The position numbers and the translations under genes were made by a program. From positions 186,001 to 250,000 of the forward strand of contig CAVWQC010000001.1 in the NCBI GenBank assembly GCA_963757065.1: 64,000 bases of DNA, in the 5' to 3' direction. Each line of letters starts with the position of its first letter. The stretch's first letter is position 1. Shown piece after piece: positions 36,037 through 44,127 of this stretch. Source of the DNA: PNON01 sp963757065. GTDB lineage: Bacteria > Chloroflexota > Anaerolineae > Anaerolineales > Anaerolineaceae. The notes beneath the pieces are model-generated. The model did no database searches, was not told the DNA's origin, and worked only from the letters and a program-made list of their open reading frames with translations.

Positions 36037-36065
36037 TTGTATTAATGTAAGGAGGCGGCTATAAT
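36037..36065 (+). promoter_or_regulatory. Predicted promoter of the multihaem cytochrome genes
   Basis: TTGTAT (36037-36042) and TATAAT (36060-36065) are spaced by 17 bp, predicting a start near 36072 and a 5' leader of about 100 bases. The longer string TTGTATTAAT recurs at 38524-38533 upstream of the second cytochrome gene. Confidence 0.65.
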
Positions 36066-36171
36066 TCATTTATAAAATGGGTGTATTGTATTTACCCTGA
36101 GTGAGGAGGTGTGCATAGAAAATTACAAATCTTAAAGGATCGATTATTTTCAACAATAGGAGAATGATTAT

Positions 36172-38379
36172 ATGAAGAAAAAATTATTGATAATCGGCTT
36201 GATACTGGGATTGGTTTTCGTTATTGCAGCATGCCAACCGGCTGCTGCTCCAACAACCGCCCCAGTAACCGAACCACCCACCTGCCCGGCACCTGAACCT
36301 TGCCCGGTCGCAGAAGTGGGTGTCGAAGCGCCTTTTTCGGCTTTATGGTCTGCATCTGGCCATGCAGACAAAGAAGGAGAAGCGTTCCGCCATTGGGATA
36401 GTGAAAGTCCGGCAGAAGTTCCAGTCGCATGCACCAAGTGTCATGCCGGTGCTGGTCTTGTTGAATTCATGACCACAGGCAAGAATGAAGCCGTTATCGC
36501 TGCCGCTGATGTTACTGGTATCACATGCAATTCCTGCCACAATAACGCATCATTCAACTACACTGCAGTGACCTTCCCATCCGGTGTTGTGATCAGTGGT
36601 CTGGGTCGCGAGGCTTTGTGTATGACCTGCCACCAGGGACGTGAATCTAAAGTCAGTGTCGACGCTCAGATCGAGAAATTCGCAGTAACCGATCTCGATG
36701 CAGTGGTCGCCCCGATCAAGGATGATGCTGGTAAAGACGTCCGGTTTGGCTTCCGAAATGTTCATTACTTTGCTGCAGCAGCAACTTTATATGGCAGCCA
36801 GGTTCATGGCGGATATGAATATGAAGGTAAAGCATATGATTTTAAGTTTGATCATATCGATGGTTATGCGACCTGCATTGACTGCCATGACAGCCACTCT
36901 CTCGAAGTAAAAGTGGAGCAATGTGCGCTCTGCCATGAAGGTGCTGCAAAGGTAGAAGACCTGAAGAGTATCCGAATGATCAGCTCCAAAGCTGATTATG
37001 ATGGAGATGGTGATGTAGCAGAAGGTATGGCATTCGAGATCGAAGGTCTCCAGGTCAACTTGTTTGCCCAATTGCAGAGCTACGCCAAGGATAAAACCGG
37101 TGTCAGTGTTGTATATGATGCTGCAGCCTATCCATACTGGTTTGCTGATGCTGAGGGTGATGGTGTAATCGATCAAAAAGATGGTGCTAATGTTGCATTT
37201 TCGACATGGACTGCCCGCCTGCTCAAAGCAGCCTACAATTACCAGGTATCTATAAAAGATCCGGGTGCTTTTGCCCACGGAAATAAATACATCGTTCAGC
37301 TCCTCATCGACTCGATCGAGGATTTGGGCGGTGATGTAACAAAGCTTGAGCGCTTTGACGCAGGTCACTTTGATGGCTCCAGTTTGGCCTTCCGTGATTG
37401 GGATGCCGATGGCGAAGTACCTTATAACTGTGCCAAGTGTCACAGTGCAACTGGACTACCTGAATTTCTAAATGCCGGTGGAACTGTATCTATCTCTCCC
37501 ACTGGTTCAGTGCTGCAGTCTGGTATAGGTGCTCAACCCGTATCAAACAGCTTTACATGCTACACCTGCCACGATGATGCCAACTGGCCTAAGCTCTACG
37601 AAGTAGCTACGGTACCATTCCCGAGTGGAAAGAGCCTTAGCTTCGCCAAGGACGCAGATGGCAAGAATGTCGCAGATCCAAACAATATCTGTCTCTCCTG
37701 TCATCAGGGACGCCAGTCTGGTCGAACAGTGTCCTTGTCAATAGCTGGTAAAGAAGCAGATATTGCAGATAAATCTGTTACCTTCCAGAATGTTCATTAC
37801 GCCAGCGCTGGTGCAACACTGTTTGGTGCAGATGCCGGTGGTATGTTCCAGTATCCTGAGAAGGAATATGCCGGTCAATTCGCACACGTCGAAGGGTTCA
37901 CTACCTGCTCCTCCTGCCATGATGTTCACATGCTGGAAGCCAAGGTTGAAGCTTGCAAAGGCTGCCATGGCACCGACGATGTGAAAGCGATCCGTGCTCC
38001 TGGAGACACCACAGATTATGATGGTGATGGTGATACTGCAGAAGGTATTGCTGGTGAAGTTGCAACCATGCAGGAAAAACTCTATGCTGCCATTCAGGCT
38101 TATGCCAAGGATAAATTAGGTGCTGGTATTGTTTACGATACCAATTCCCGCCCCTACTTCTATCTGGATGTGGATGGAGACGGCAAGGCTGATCAGGATG
38201 CTGATGGGAAGAAGCTTGCTTATATCTTCTCACCACGGCTGACCGAAGCAGCATTCAACCTGCACTATTCCTATAAAGATGCTGGTGCAGCAATGCACAA
38301 TGGTGTTTATGTACTTCAAGTTCTTTACGACACCATTCAAGATCTCAATGGAAGCGTTGCAGGCTTAACCAGACCGTAA
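36172..38379 (+). CDS. Decahaem cytochrome c lipoprotein of two pentahaem repeats
   Basis: A 735-residue lipoprotein (lipobox AAC, Cys21) with ten CxxCH sites. The chain is an internal duplication offset by about 333 residues: repeat 1 at about 63-395 and repeat 2 at about 396-735. Each repeat runs GH-x-D-x-FR-WD, CxKCH with LxEF, then CxxCH, C[ML][TS]CHQGR, NVHY, CxxCHD-x-H and CxxCH. Each then has two EF-hand-like acidic loops (DYDGDGD, and DAEGDG or DVDGDGKAD) and a late conserved Ala/Tyr-rich helix. Probable role: surface or periplasm-facing electron transfer. AGGAGA precedes the ATG and a terminator follows. No catalytic haem motif was recognised, so a terminal reductase role is unproven. 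Confidence 0.88.
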   Translation: MKKKLLIIGLILGLVFVIAACQPAAAPTTAPVTEPPTCPAPEPCPVAEVGVEAPFSALWSASGHADKEGEAFRHWDSESPAEVPVACTKCHAGAGLVEFMTTGKNEAVIAAADVTGITCNSCHNNASFNYTAVTFPSGVVISGLGREALCMTCHQGRESKVSVDAQIEKFAVTDLDAVVAPIKDDAGKDVRFGFRNVHYFAAAATLYGSQVHGGYEYEGKAYDFKFDHIDGYATCIDCHDSHSLEVKVEQCALCHEGAAKVEDLKSIRMISSKADYDGDGDVAEGMAFEIEGLQVNLFAQLQSYAKDKTGVSVVYDAAAYPYWFADAEGDGVIDQKDGANVAFSTWTARLLKAAYNYQVSIKDPGAFAHGNKYIVQLLIDSIEDLGGDVTKLERFDAGHFDGSSLAFRDWDADGEVPYNCAKCHSATGLPEFLNAGGTVSISPTGSVLQSGIGAQPVSNSFTCYTCHDDANWPKLYEVATVPFPSGKSLSFAKDADGKNVADPNNICLSCHQGRQSGRTVSLSIAGKEADIADKSVTFQNVHYASAGATLFGADAGGMFQYPEKEYAGQFAHVEGFTTCSSCHDVHMLEAKVEACKGCHGTDDVKAIRAPGDTTDYDGDGDTAEGIAGEVATMQEKLYAAIQAYAKDKLGAGIVYDTNSRPYFYLDVDGDGKADQDADGKKLAYIFSPRLTEAAFNLHYSYKDAGAAMHNGVYVLQVLYDTIQDLNGSVAGLTRP

Positions 38380-38402
38380 TTGCCGCAAAAGATAATATGC
38401 AT

Positions 38403-38431
38403 AAGAGGCGATGTTCATCACATCGCCTCTT
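38403..38431 (+). terminator. Intrinsic terminator after the decahaem gene
   Basis: A perfect 12-bp stem (AAGAGGCGATGT / ACATCGCCTCTT) with a five-base loop, followed by TTTGTATT. It separates the decahaem transcript from the next cytochrome genes. Confidence 0.85.
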
Positions 38432-38579
38432 TGTATTACTGATGATAATCACAATATTGTCATATTTTTAGAATATTGATAGTTTTTGTAAACTTTTCCA
38501 TTATAATTTCGGTATAATTAATCTTGTATTAATCTAAATAATAATTATTCGAAAATTATGCACCATGGAGAAGTGTAAT

Positions 38580-39752
38580 ATGAAGGGAAATAACCTACAC
38601 ATTATTCGAAAAAGTTGGATCATTGTGTGTGCTGGTCTGGCTGTGCTTGCCATGGTTTTCGCATTCCTGCCCCGAACAGAGGTTCAGGCAGCGCCGGTAA
38701 ATGAAGTCATTGCTGTTCCACAATCACAATTACCGGATGCCACATGTCTGGGTTGTCATGGAAAACCAGGTGTAACAACCACTTTACCTGGTGGTGAAGA
38801 ACTTAACATAAGCATAGATCCAAATCTATTTATTGTCTCAGTTCATGGAAGTCAGGAAATGGGATGTTCCACCTGCCATCCAGGTATTACTGAGTATCCT
38901 CATCCCGAATTGACTGCAGAAACTCATCAAGAATTTAGCTTCGAGGCCACTCAATCCTGTCAAAACTGTCATGCCGACCAGTATAACGCTGTGAAAGATA
39001 GTATTCACATGCAGGCTTATGAATCAGGTAACAAACTCGCACCTGCCTGTACTGATTGCCATAACCCCCATACTCAGACCCGTTTGGTGGATGAAAAAGG
39101 CAACACGCTTGTTGAAGCCCGGGTGAGGATCCCGGAGACTTGTTCCAAATGCCACAATGAGATTACGGAAGAGTATAAAGATTCTGTACACGGTGCCAGT
39201 TTACTGCTGGAAGGCAACACTGACACCCCTACCTGTATAGATTGCCATAGTGTTCACGATATAGGATCTGTTGATAATGCTTTCCGCCTCCGGTCCCCAC
39301 AGATTTGCTCCACATGCCACGCGGATAAGGAGTTGATGGACAAATATGGCTTATCCTCCGAAGTCAATAACACCTATATTGCTGATTTTCACGGCACAAC
39401 AGTGACCATCTTTGAAAAAACAGCTCCCGATCAACAAACCAACACTCCTGTGTGTATCGATTGCCACGGCGTCCATAATATGACCCGCGCGGATGATCCC
39501 AATAACGGATTGCATGTCAAAGAAAACCTGCTGCGCACCTGTCAGAAATGTCATCCAGACGCCTCCGAAAACTTTCCAGCTTCATGGATGAGCCATTACT
39601 CTGCCTCTCCCAAAACGGCTCCGCTTGTTTATTACGTAAACTTGTTCTACAAGATCCTTATTCCGGGAGTAATAGGAGCCATGGTCATCTACGTTATTTT
39701 AGATTTCATCCGCCGCTTGATTGAAAAGCGCAAAGGAGTGAGCAATGACTGA
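38580..39752 (+). CDS. Nonahaem membrane-anchored cytochrome c
   Basis: About 390 residues from ATG 38580, seven bases after GGAGAAG; the in-frame ATG at 38565 lies upstream of that site. A signal peptide (AVLAMVFAFLP, cleavage near VQAAP) is followed by nine CxxCH sites: LGCH, STCH, QNCH, TDCH, SKCH, IDCH, STCH, IDCH and QKCH (last three residues plus H of each). Several are paired with S/VH or HNPH segments that can supply distal His ligands. A C-terminal helix (GVIGAMVIYVILDFI) and basic tail anchor it. It overlaps the cytochrome b gene by 8 bp, so both likely form one quinol-linked complex. Confidence 0.9.
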   Translation: MKGNNLHIIRKSWIIVCAGLAVLAMVFAFLPRTEVQAAPVNEVIAVPQSQLPDATCLGCHGKPGVTTTLPGGEELNISIDPNLFIVSVHGSQEMGCSTCHPGITEYPHPELTAETHQEFSFEATQSCQNCHADQYNAVKDSIHMQAYESGNKLAPACTDCHNPHTQTRLVDEKGNTLVEARVRIPETCSKCHNEITEEYKDSVHGASLLLEGNTDTPTCIDCHSVHDIGSVDNAFRLRSPQICSTCHADKELMDKYGLSSEVNNTYIADFHGTTVTIFEKTAPDQQTNTPVCIDCHGVHNMTRADDPNNGLHVKENLLRTCQKCHPDASENFPASWMSHYSASPKTAPLVYYVNLFYKILIPGVIGAMVIYVILDFIRRLIEKRKGVSND

Positions 39753-40923
39753 AAAATCCGCTTCTTATCAGCGCTTTCCTGTTGCCCAAAGAATTGAGCA
39801 CATACTACTATTATTATCATTTACAATACTGGGAATCACCGGCCTGGTGCAGAAGTTTATCGGGGCAGGGATTTCTCTTTGGCTCATTGATGTATTGGGA
39901 GGTATTGGAACTGTCCGTATTATCCACCGGGTTGCGGCTACCATTTTCCTGCTTGAACTGATCTATCATTTCGCATTGATGGGATACAAGCTCTATGTAC
40001 AGCGGGTAGAAATGACAATGCTGCCGGGAGTAAAGGATATAAAAGATGGATTCCAGTCCATTGGATACAATGTGGGGCTCGCAAAATCTCGGCCAAAATT
40101 AGGGCGATTCACTTTCGATGAAAAAGTGGAATATTGGGCAATGATGTGGGGAAACCTGGTTATGATCATTACCGGTTTCATGCTTTGGAATCCCATCAAA
40201 ACTACCGATATACTCCCCGGGGTATTTATTCCGGCTGCTAAAGCAGCTCATGGTGGAGAAGCGGTATTGGCTATCCTGGCCATCCTGATCTGGCATTTAT
40301 ATCATGTCCACATCAAATACTTCAACAAGAGCATTTTCACGGGAAAATTAACACGCCATGAGATGGAAGAGGAGCATCCGCTTGAGCTTGAAAAAATTGA
40401 AGCGGGTGCAGGAACTGTGTTACCTTCTTCTGCGGTGGTGAAGCGAAGAAAATCTCTCTACTTCCCGATAGCTGCTGTCATATCATTAATTGCTCTGGCG
40501 GGAGTTTATTATTTTGTGACTGCAGAAACAACCTCCATCACAACCATGCCCCCAGCTGAACAAGTCCAAATACTCTCTACAGCCCAACCCACGAATATAC
40601 CTGAGCCAGCGACCCCAGCTCCGACTACCCGACCCATGTTCCCTGGGGCAGTATCAAATGACCTTTCCTCCTGGGATGGTGGTTTGGGTGAGTTGCTTCA
40701 AGCCAAATGTGGAATGTGTCATGGCACATCGGGGGGATTATCTCTAGCTTCATATGCTGATGCTTTGAAAGGTGGAACGAACGGAGCAGGCATAATCCCC
40801 GGGGATGCAGACACAAGTGTGATCGTCAAGATCCTGGAAGCCGGTGGTCATCCCGGTCAATTGACCGCGGACGAGTTGGCTGCATTAAAAGCCTGGATTC
40901 TGGCAGGAGCTCCAGAGAAATAA
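39745..40923 (+). CDS. Cytochrome b (FDH-gamma/b561-like) fused to a c-type haem domain
   Basis: A 392-residue membrane protein. The first about 210 residues contain four helices with haem-ligand histidines (RIEHILLL, HRVAA, LIYHFAL, HGGEAVL, WHLYHVH), like the b subunit of formate dehydrogenase or thiosulfate reductase that exchanges electrons with quinone. A fifth helix (about 235-255), a Pro/Thr-rich linker and a small cytochrome c domain follow, with haem site CGMCH, of the type seen in planctomycete-style cytochromes (GLSLASYADALKGG, PGDADTSVIV). It should pass electrons between menaquinone and the nonahaem protein. GGAGTGAG precedes the ATG. Confidence 0.87.
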   Translation: MTEKSASYQRFPVAQRIEHILLLLSFTILGITGLVQKFIGAGISLWLIDVLGGIGTVRIIHRVAATIFLLELIYHFALMGYKLYVQRVEMTMLPGVKDIKDGFQSIGYNVGLAKSRPKLGRFTFDEKVEYWAMMWGNLVMIITGFMLWNPIKTTDILPGVFIPAAKAAHGGEAVLAILAILIWHLYHVHIKYFNKSIFTGKLTRHEMEEEHPLELEKIEAGAGTVLPSSAVVKRRKSLYFPIAAVISLIALAGVYYFVTAETTSITTMPPAEQVQILSTAQPTNIPEPATPAPTTRPMFPGAVSNDLSSWDGGLGELLQAKCGMCHGTSGGLSLASYADALKGGTNGAGIIPGDADTSVIVKILEAGGHPGQLTADELAALKAWILAGAPEK

Positions 40924-40933
40924 CACTAATAAA

Positions 40934-40959
40934 AACCTTTCGGGAAATCCCGGAAGGTT
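40934..40959 (+). terminator. Intrinsic terminator after the cytochrome b gene
   Basis: An 11-bp stem with one wobble pair (AACCTTTCGGG / CCCGGAAGGTT), a four-base loop and a run of T. It ends the nonahaem/cytochrome b transcript 10 bp after the stop. Confidence 0.9.
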
Positions 40960-41075
40960 TTTTCTAACTTTTTGTGGGAGTTGTATCAAATCCCAATCAT
41001 CGGTGTTAAGCATATATAATACTAACCACCAACTGATAAACACTTTTTTTCAATTATCGTTACCTAGAGGGTAAA

Positions 41076-41915
41076 ATGAGTATTGAATTTTCAGGAAAAC
41101 ATGCCTTCATCACAGGCGGTTCGAGTGGAATCGGATTAGCTCTTGCAAAACTCTTGGCCAAGCAAGGGACAAATATCACCATTCTTGCCCGGCGTGAAGA
41201 TCAGTTAAAGAAAGCTGCTGCTGAGGTTCGTTCACACTGTATCCATCCAGATCAAATTATTTTCACTCTTTCCGGTGATGTCGGTAACCTCGAAATTATC
41301 TGGCCACTTTTGGTTGAATACGAGGAAAAATATGGATCACCGGATTTCCTGATCAACTCAGCCGGTATAACATATCCGGGTAAATTTTCAGTTCTCCCTC
41401 CGGAAATCTTTAGAGACCTGGCGAATATAAACTACCTCGGAACAGTATATGTCAGTCGGGCTTTTGTGAATGGAATGATACGACGGGGAAACGGATGGAT
41501 CGTCAACATTTCATCCATGGCCGGCTTCATCGGCACTTACGGTTATAGCGGGTATGGCGCATCCAAATATGCCGTACGCGGATTTTCCGATGTCCTGAGG
41601 GCAGAATTAAAGCCTCGCGGGGTCAAGGTCTCAGTGGTTTACCCACCGGATACTCTAACTCCACAATTGGAATTTGAAAAAGACTTGAAACCAAGCATTA
41701 CCAGGGAATTGGCAGATAATGCCGGGGTGATGACAGCAGAAAATGTCGCGAAGATTATTTTGCGGGATATGCAGCGCGGTCGTTATACGATCCTGCCGGG
41801 GTTTCAGAGCTGGTTCTATTACACACTCTCGTTCCTTTTAGGTGACCTAACATATCCAGTTATGGATATGGAGATAAATAATGCAATTCGGCGGATCGTT
41901 AAAAGAAGACAGTGA
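41076..41915 (+). CDS. Short-chain dehydrogenase, 3-ketodihydrosphingosine reductase-like
   Basis: A 279-residue SDR. The cofactor site is TGGSSGIG (about residues 13-20), catalytic Ser is in NISSMAG and the YxxxK motif is YGASKYA. The diagnostic segment VYPPDTLTPQLE closely follows the VxYPPDTDTPG motif of eukaryotic 3-ketosphinganine reductases, and a C-terminal hydrophobic stretch ends in RRIVKRR, as in those enzymes. It is immediately followed by, and overlaps by a few bases the frame of, a serine palmitoyltransferase-like gene, which supports the sphingolipid reading. NADPH-dependent reduction of 3-ketosphinganine is predicted. Confidence 0.85.
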   Translation: MSIEFSGKHAFITGGSSGIGLALAKLLAKQGTNITILARREDQLKKAAAEVRSHCIHPDQIIFTLSGDVGNLEIIWPLLVEYEEKYGSPDFLINSAGITYPGKFSVLPPEIFRDLANINYLGTVYVSRAFVNGMIRRGNGWIVNISSMAGFIGTYGYSGYGASKYAVRGFSDVLRAELKPRGVKVSVVYPPDTLTPQLEFEKDLKPSITRELADNAGVMTAENVAKIILRDMQRGRYTILPGFQSWFYYTLSFLLGDLTYPVMDMEINNAIRRIVKRRQ

Positions 41916-41941
41916 TTATTTTTTTTCATCGGAGGAATTCA

Positions 41942-43120
41942 ATGGATATTCTACAGAAATGTTATGACTATATGGATGTAAAAAATGCAAAAGCAACGGG
42001 CATTTATCCTTTTTTCATTCCATTAACAGAAAATGAAGGCACCGAAGCAGAATTCAAGGGTCATCGACTAATCATGTGTGGTTCGAACAATTACCTGGGA
42101 TTAACGACTCACCCAAAGGTTAAAGAGGCTGCCATTGAAGCGGTAAAGCGTTATGGCACTTCTTGCACGGGATCAAGATTTCTAAACGGAACCTTGGAAT
42201 TGCATGAGCAGCTTGAACACGAATTGGCTGAATGGGTTGGAAAAGAAGCTGCATTGTGCTTTTCAACCGGGATGCAGGTAAATCTGGGTACGGTTAGCGC
42301 CCTGGTAAATCGAGGAGATGTGGTAATCCTGGACAAAGATGACCATGCCAGCATTGTCGATGGAGCCCGGCTTAGTTTTGGTAAGATCGAGCGTTTCATC
42401 CACAACGACATGGAGCACCTCGAACGCACATTACAATCAATTCCGGAAAGTGCTGGAAAATTAGTTGTTGTGGATGGTTTATTCAGCATGGAAGGTGACC
42501 TGGCACCTCTCCCGGAAATGCTTCCGGTAACCCGGAAGTACGGTGCCCGCTTGATGGTGGATGATGCGCATGGCATGGGTGTGATGGGTGGTGGACATGG
42601 TACTGTAGCTCACTTTGGGGTCACAAAAGATGTTGACCTGATCATGTCCACTTTCAGCAAGTCCTTCGCCTCGCTGGGCGGCTTCATTGCCGGGGACGAG
42701 GATGTCGTTTCCTATATCAAACACCATGCGCGCTCATTGATCTACAGCGCCAGTATCCCCCCGTCAAACGCAGCGGCTGCCTTGGCTGCTCTCGGAGTCA
42801 TGCGGTCCGAACCGGAAAGACCCGCCCGTGTCCTTGCCAACGCAGAAAAGATGCGCAAAGGTTACCGCCAGCTGGGCTTCAATATCGGGAATTCTGTTAC
42901 TCCAGTTGTCCCGATCATCATCGGCGACGATCAATTGACTTTCATGATGTGGAAGACACTATTTGATGAAGGTGTTTTCGTCAACCCGGTCATTTCTCCT
43001 GCAGTGGCACCAGGTCATCAACTTTTACGCACAAGTTATATGGCCACTCATACAAATGACCAGTTGGATAAAGTCCTGGAGATTTTTGAAAAAGTTGGCA
43101 AGAGGCTGGGTGTGATTTAG
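41942..43120 (+). CDS. Serine palmitoyltransferase-like alpha-oxoamine synthase
   Basis: 392 residues from ATG 41942 with GGAGGAA upstream. A PLP fold-type I enzyme of the alpha-oxoamine synthase family. The Schiff-base lysine is Lys240 in STFSKSFASLGG; VDDAHGMG (207-213) and DHASIVDG (134-141) complete the cofactor site. Family members include KBL, BioF, HemA and SPT; sequence alone does not separate BioF from SPT cleanly. The gene directly follows the KDSR-like reductase, and no bio genes are near, so condensation of serine with a fatty acyl-CoA is most likely. Confidence 0.85.
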   Translation: MDILQKCYDYMDVKNAKATGIYPFFIPLTENEGTEAEFKGHRLIMCGSNNYLGLTTHPKVKEAAIEAVKRYGTSCTGSRFLNGTLELHEQLEHELAEWVGKEAALCFSTGMQVNLGTVSALVNRGDVVILDKDDHASIVDGARLSFGKIERFIHNDMEHLERTLQSIPESAGKLVVVDGLFSMEGDLAPLPEMLPVTRKYGARLMVDDAHGMGVMGGGHGTVAHFGVTKDVDLIMSTFSKSFASLGGFIAGDEDVVSYIKHHARSLIYSASIPPSNAAAALAALGVMRSEPERPARVLANAEKMRKGYRQLGFNIGNSVTPVVPIIIGDDQLTFMMWKTLFDEGVFVNPVISPAVAPGHQLLRTSYMATHTNDQLDKVLEIFEKVGKRLGVI

Positions 43121-43394
43121 AATGAAGCTAAAAGTCAATTAGTGATTAGTTGATTAGTTACTTAGTTAATAGTTACTTAGTTAATAAGTTAAAAAGTCAA
43201 TTAATGATTTTTTGTAAGTAAAATTAATCAAGATTTGAATTAACACAAAGATGAGTGGTCATTAATTTCGCCTGACCACTCATCTTGCTTAATTATTCAA
43301 CTAATCACTAATCACTTTTCACTATTCAACTATTCACAATTCACTAATCACTATTCAACAAATCACTTGTTGCTATTCACTTCTTTACTATTCT
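43121..43394. repeat. Palindromic low-complexity intergenic element
   Basis: A 274-bp gap made mostly of simple units (GATTAGT, ACTTAGTTAAT). It has a 15-bp tandem repeat at 43156-43185 (AGTTACTTAGTTAAT, two copies). AGTGATTAGTTGA at 43141-43153 is the exact reverse complement of 43297-43309. A central 14-bp hairpin (43248-43286) lies inside. No gene was seen. Confidence 0.65.
43248..43286. terminator. Bidirectional terminator hairpin
   Basis: A perfect 14-bp stem (AAGATGAGTGGTCA / TGACCACTCATCTT) with an 11-base loop, between convergent genes for the SPT-like enzyme and the amino-acid ATPase. On the minus strand TTTGTG follows. Confidence 0.6.
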
Positions 43395-44123
43395 TTACAA
43401 TACTTTACTCAAGAACGCCTTGGTTCGCTCTTCTTTAGGATTGCTGAATAGAATATCCGGAGGAGCTTCCTCCACGATCAAGCCATCGTCCATCAAAATG
43501 GCTCTATTGGCAGCAGCCCGGGCAAATCCCATCTCATGGGAAACAACCACCATGGTCATTCCTTCACGGGCAAGAGTGAGCATGACATCCAATACTTCCT
43601 GGATCATTTCCGGATCAAGAGCGGAGGTTGGCTCATCGAAAAGCATGATCTTTGGATTCATAGCCAGTGCACGGGCGATTGCCACACGCTGCTGCTGTCC
43701 ACCGGACAATTGCCCGGGAAATACGTCTGCTTTTTCTGGAATACCAACTTTCACCAATAATTCCAGTGCTACTTTTTTAGCTTCTGCCTTGTCCCGTTTG
43801 CGAACGACCTTTTGGGCCAGGGTAATATTGTCTATTACAGAAAGGTGAGGAAACAGGTTGAATTGCTGGAATACCATTCCAACTTCTGTCCGTACCTGGT
43901 TAATATGTTTGGTGGTATCCAGCGGTATTCCATCCACCACGATGGATCCTTTATCGTATTCTTCCAATCGATTGATACAGCGCAAGAAAGTGGATTTCCC
44001 GGATCCGGATGGGCCGATGATCATGATCACCTCACCCTTTTGCACATCCAGAGATACCCCTTTCAGCGCTTCAACGTTTCCGAAGCATTTTGTTACATTC
44101 TCAATATGAATAATGGGTTCCAT
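43395..44123 (-). CDS. Amino-acid ABC transporter ATP-binding protein
   Basis: About 242 residues from ATG 44123, which has GAGAGG upstream and lies four bases after the permease stop; a longer frame to 44168 overlaps the permease. Walker A is GPSGSGKST, the signature is LSGGQQQRVAIARALAM, Walker B is IMLFDEPTSALDPEM, and VVSHEMGFARAAA closes the domain. The match is to the GlnQ/HisP polar amino-acid uptake group. It works with the permease upstream. Confidence 0.94.
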   Translation of the reverse strand: MEPIIHIENVTKCFGNVEALKGVSLDVQKGEVIMIIGPSGSGKSTFLRCINRLEEYDKGSIVVDGIPLDTTKHINQVRTEVGMVFQQFNLFPHLSVIDNITLAQKVVRKRDKAEAKKVALELLVKVGIPEKADVFPGQLSGGQQQRVAIARALAMNPKIMLFDEPTSALDPEMIQEVLDVMLTLAREGMTMVVVSHEMGFARAAANRAILMDDGLIVEEAPPDILFSNPKEERTKAFLSKVL

Positions 44124-44127
44124 GGGT

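Larger units (their letters stand above)
35689..36171. other. Divergent promoter region between ccmE and the cytochrome genes
   Basis: A 483-bp AT-rich spacer shared by ccmE (minus) and the decahaem gene (plus). It holds a plausible sigma70 promoter for the decahaem gene and a perfect inverted repeat at 35941-35965, both listed separately. No protein-coding frame with proper ribosome-site spacing was found. Confidence 0.7.

Noticed and set aside
36119..36175. A possible 18-codon leader peptide from a GTG in the decahaem 5' leader, close behind GAGGAGG.
   Set aside because: The ribosome site is only about one base from the GTG, too close for initiation, and the peptide shows no attenuator-type codon run.
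36787..37443. A 218-codon minus-strand frame opposite the decahaem gene.
   Set aside because: It arises from repetitive His/Cys codons of the haem motifs on the other strand; no protein family or start signal.
38580..39752. Annotation of the nonahaem protein as NrfA-type nitrite reductase.
   Set aside because: No CxxCK active-site motif, and the length and haem number differ; it looks like a carrier, not an enzyme.
43121..43394. A CRISPR array in the repetitive spacer downstream of the SPT-like gene.
   Set aside because: Repeats are short, irregular and lack unique spacers of constant length; no cas gene is nearby.
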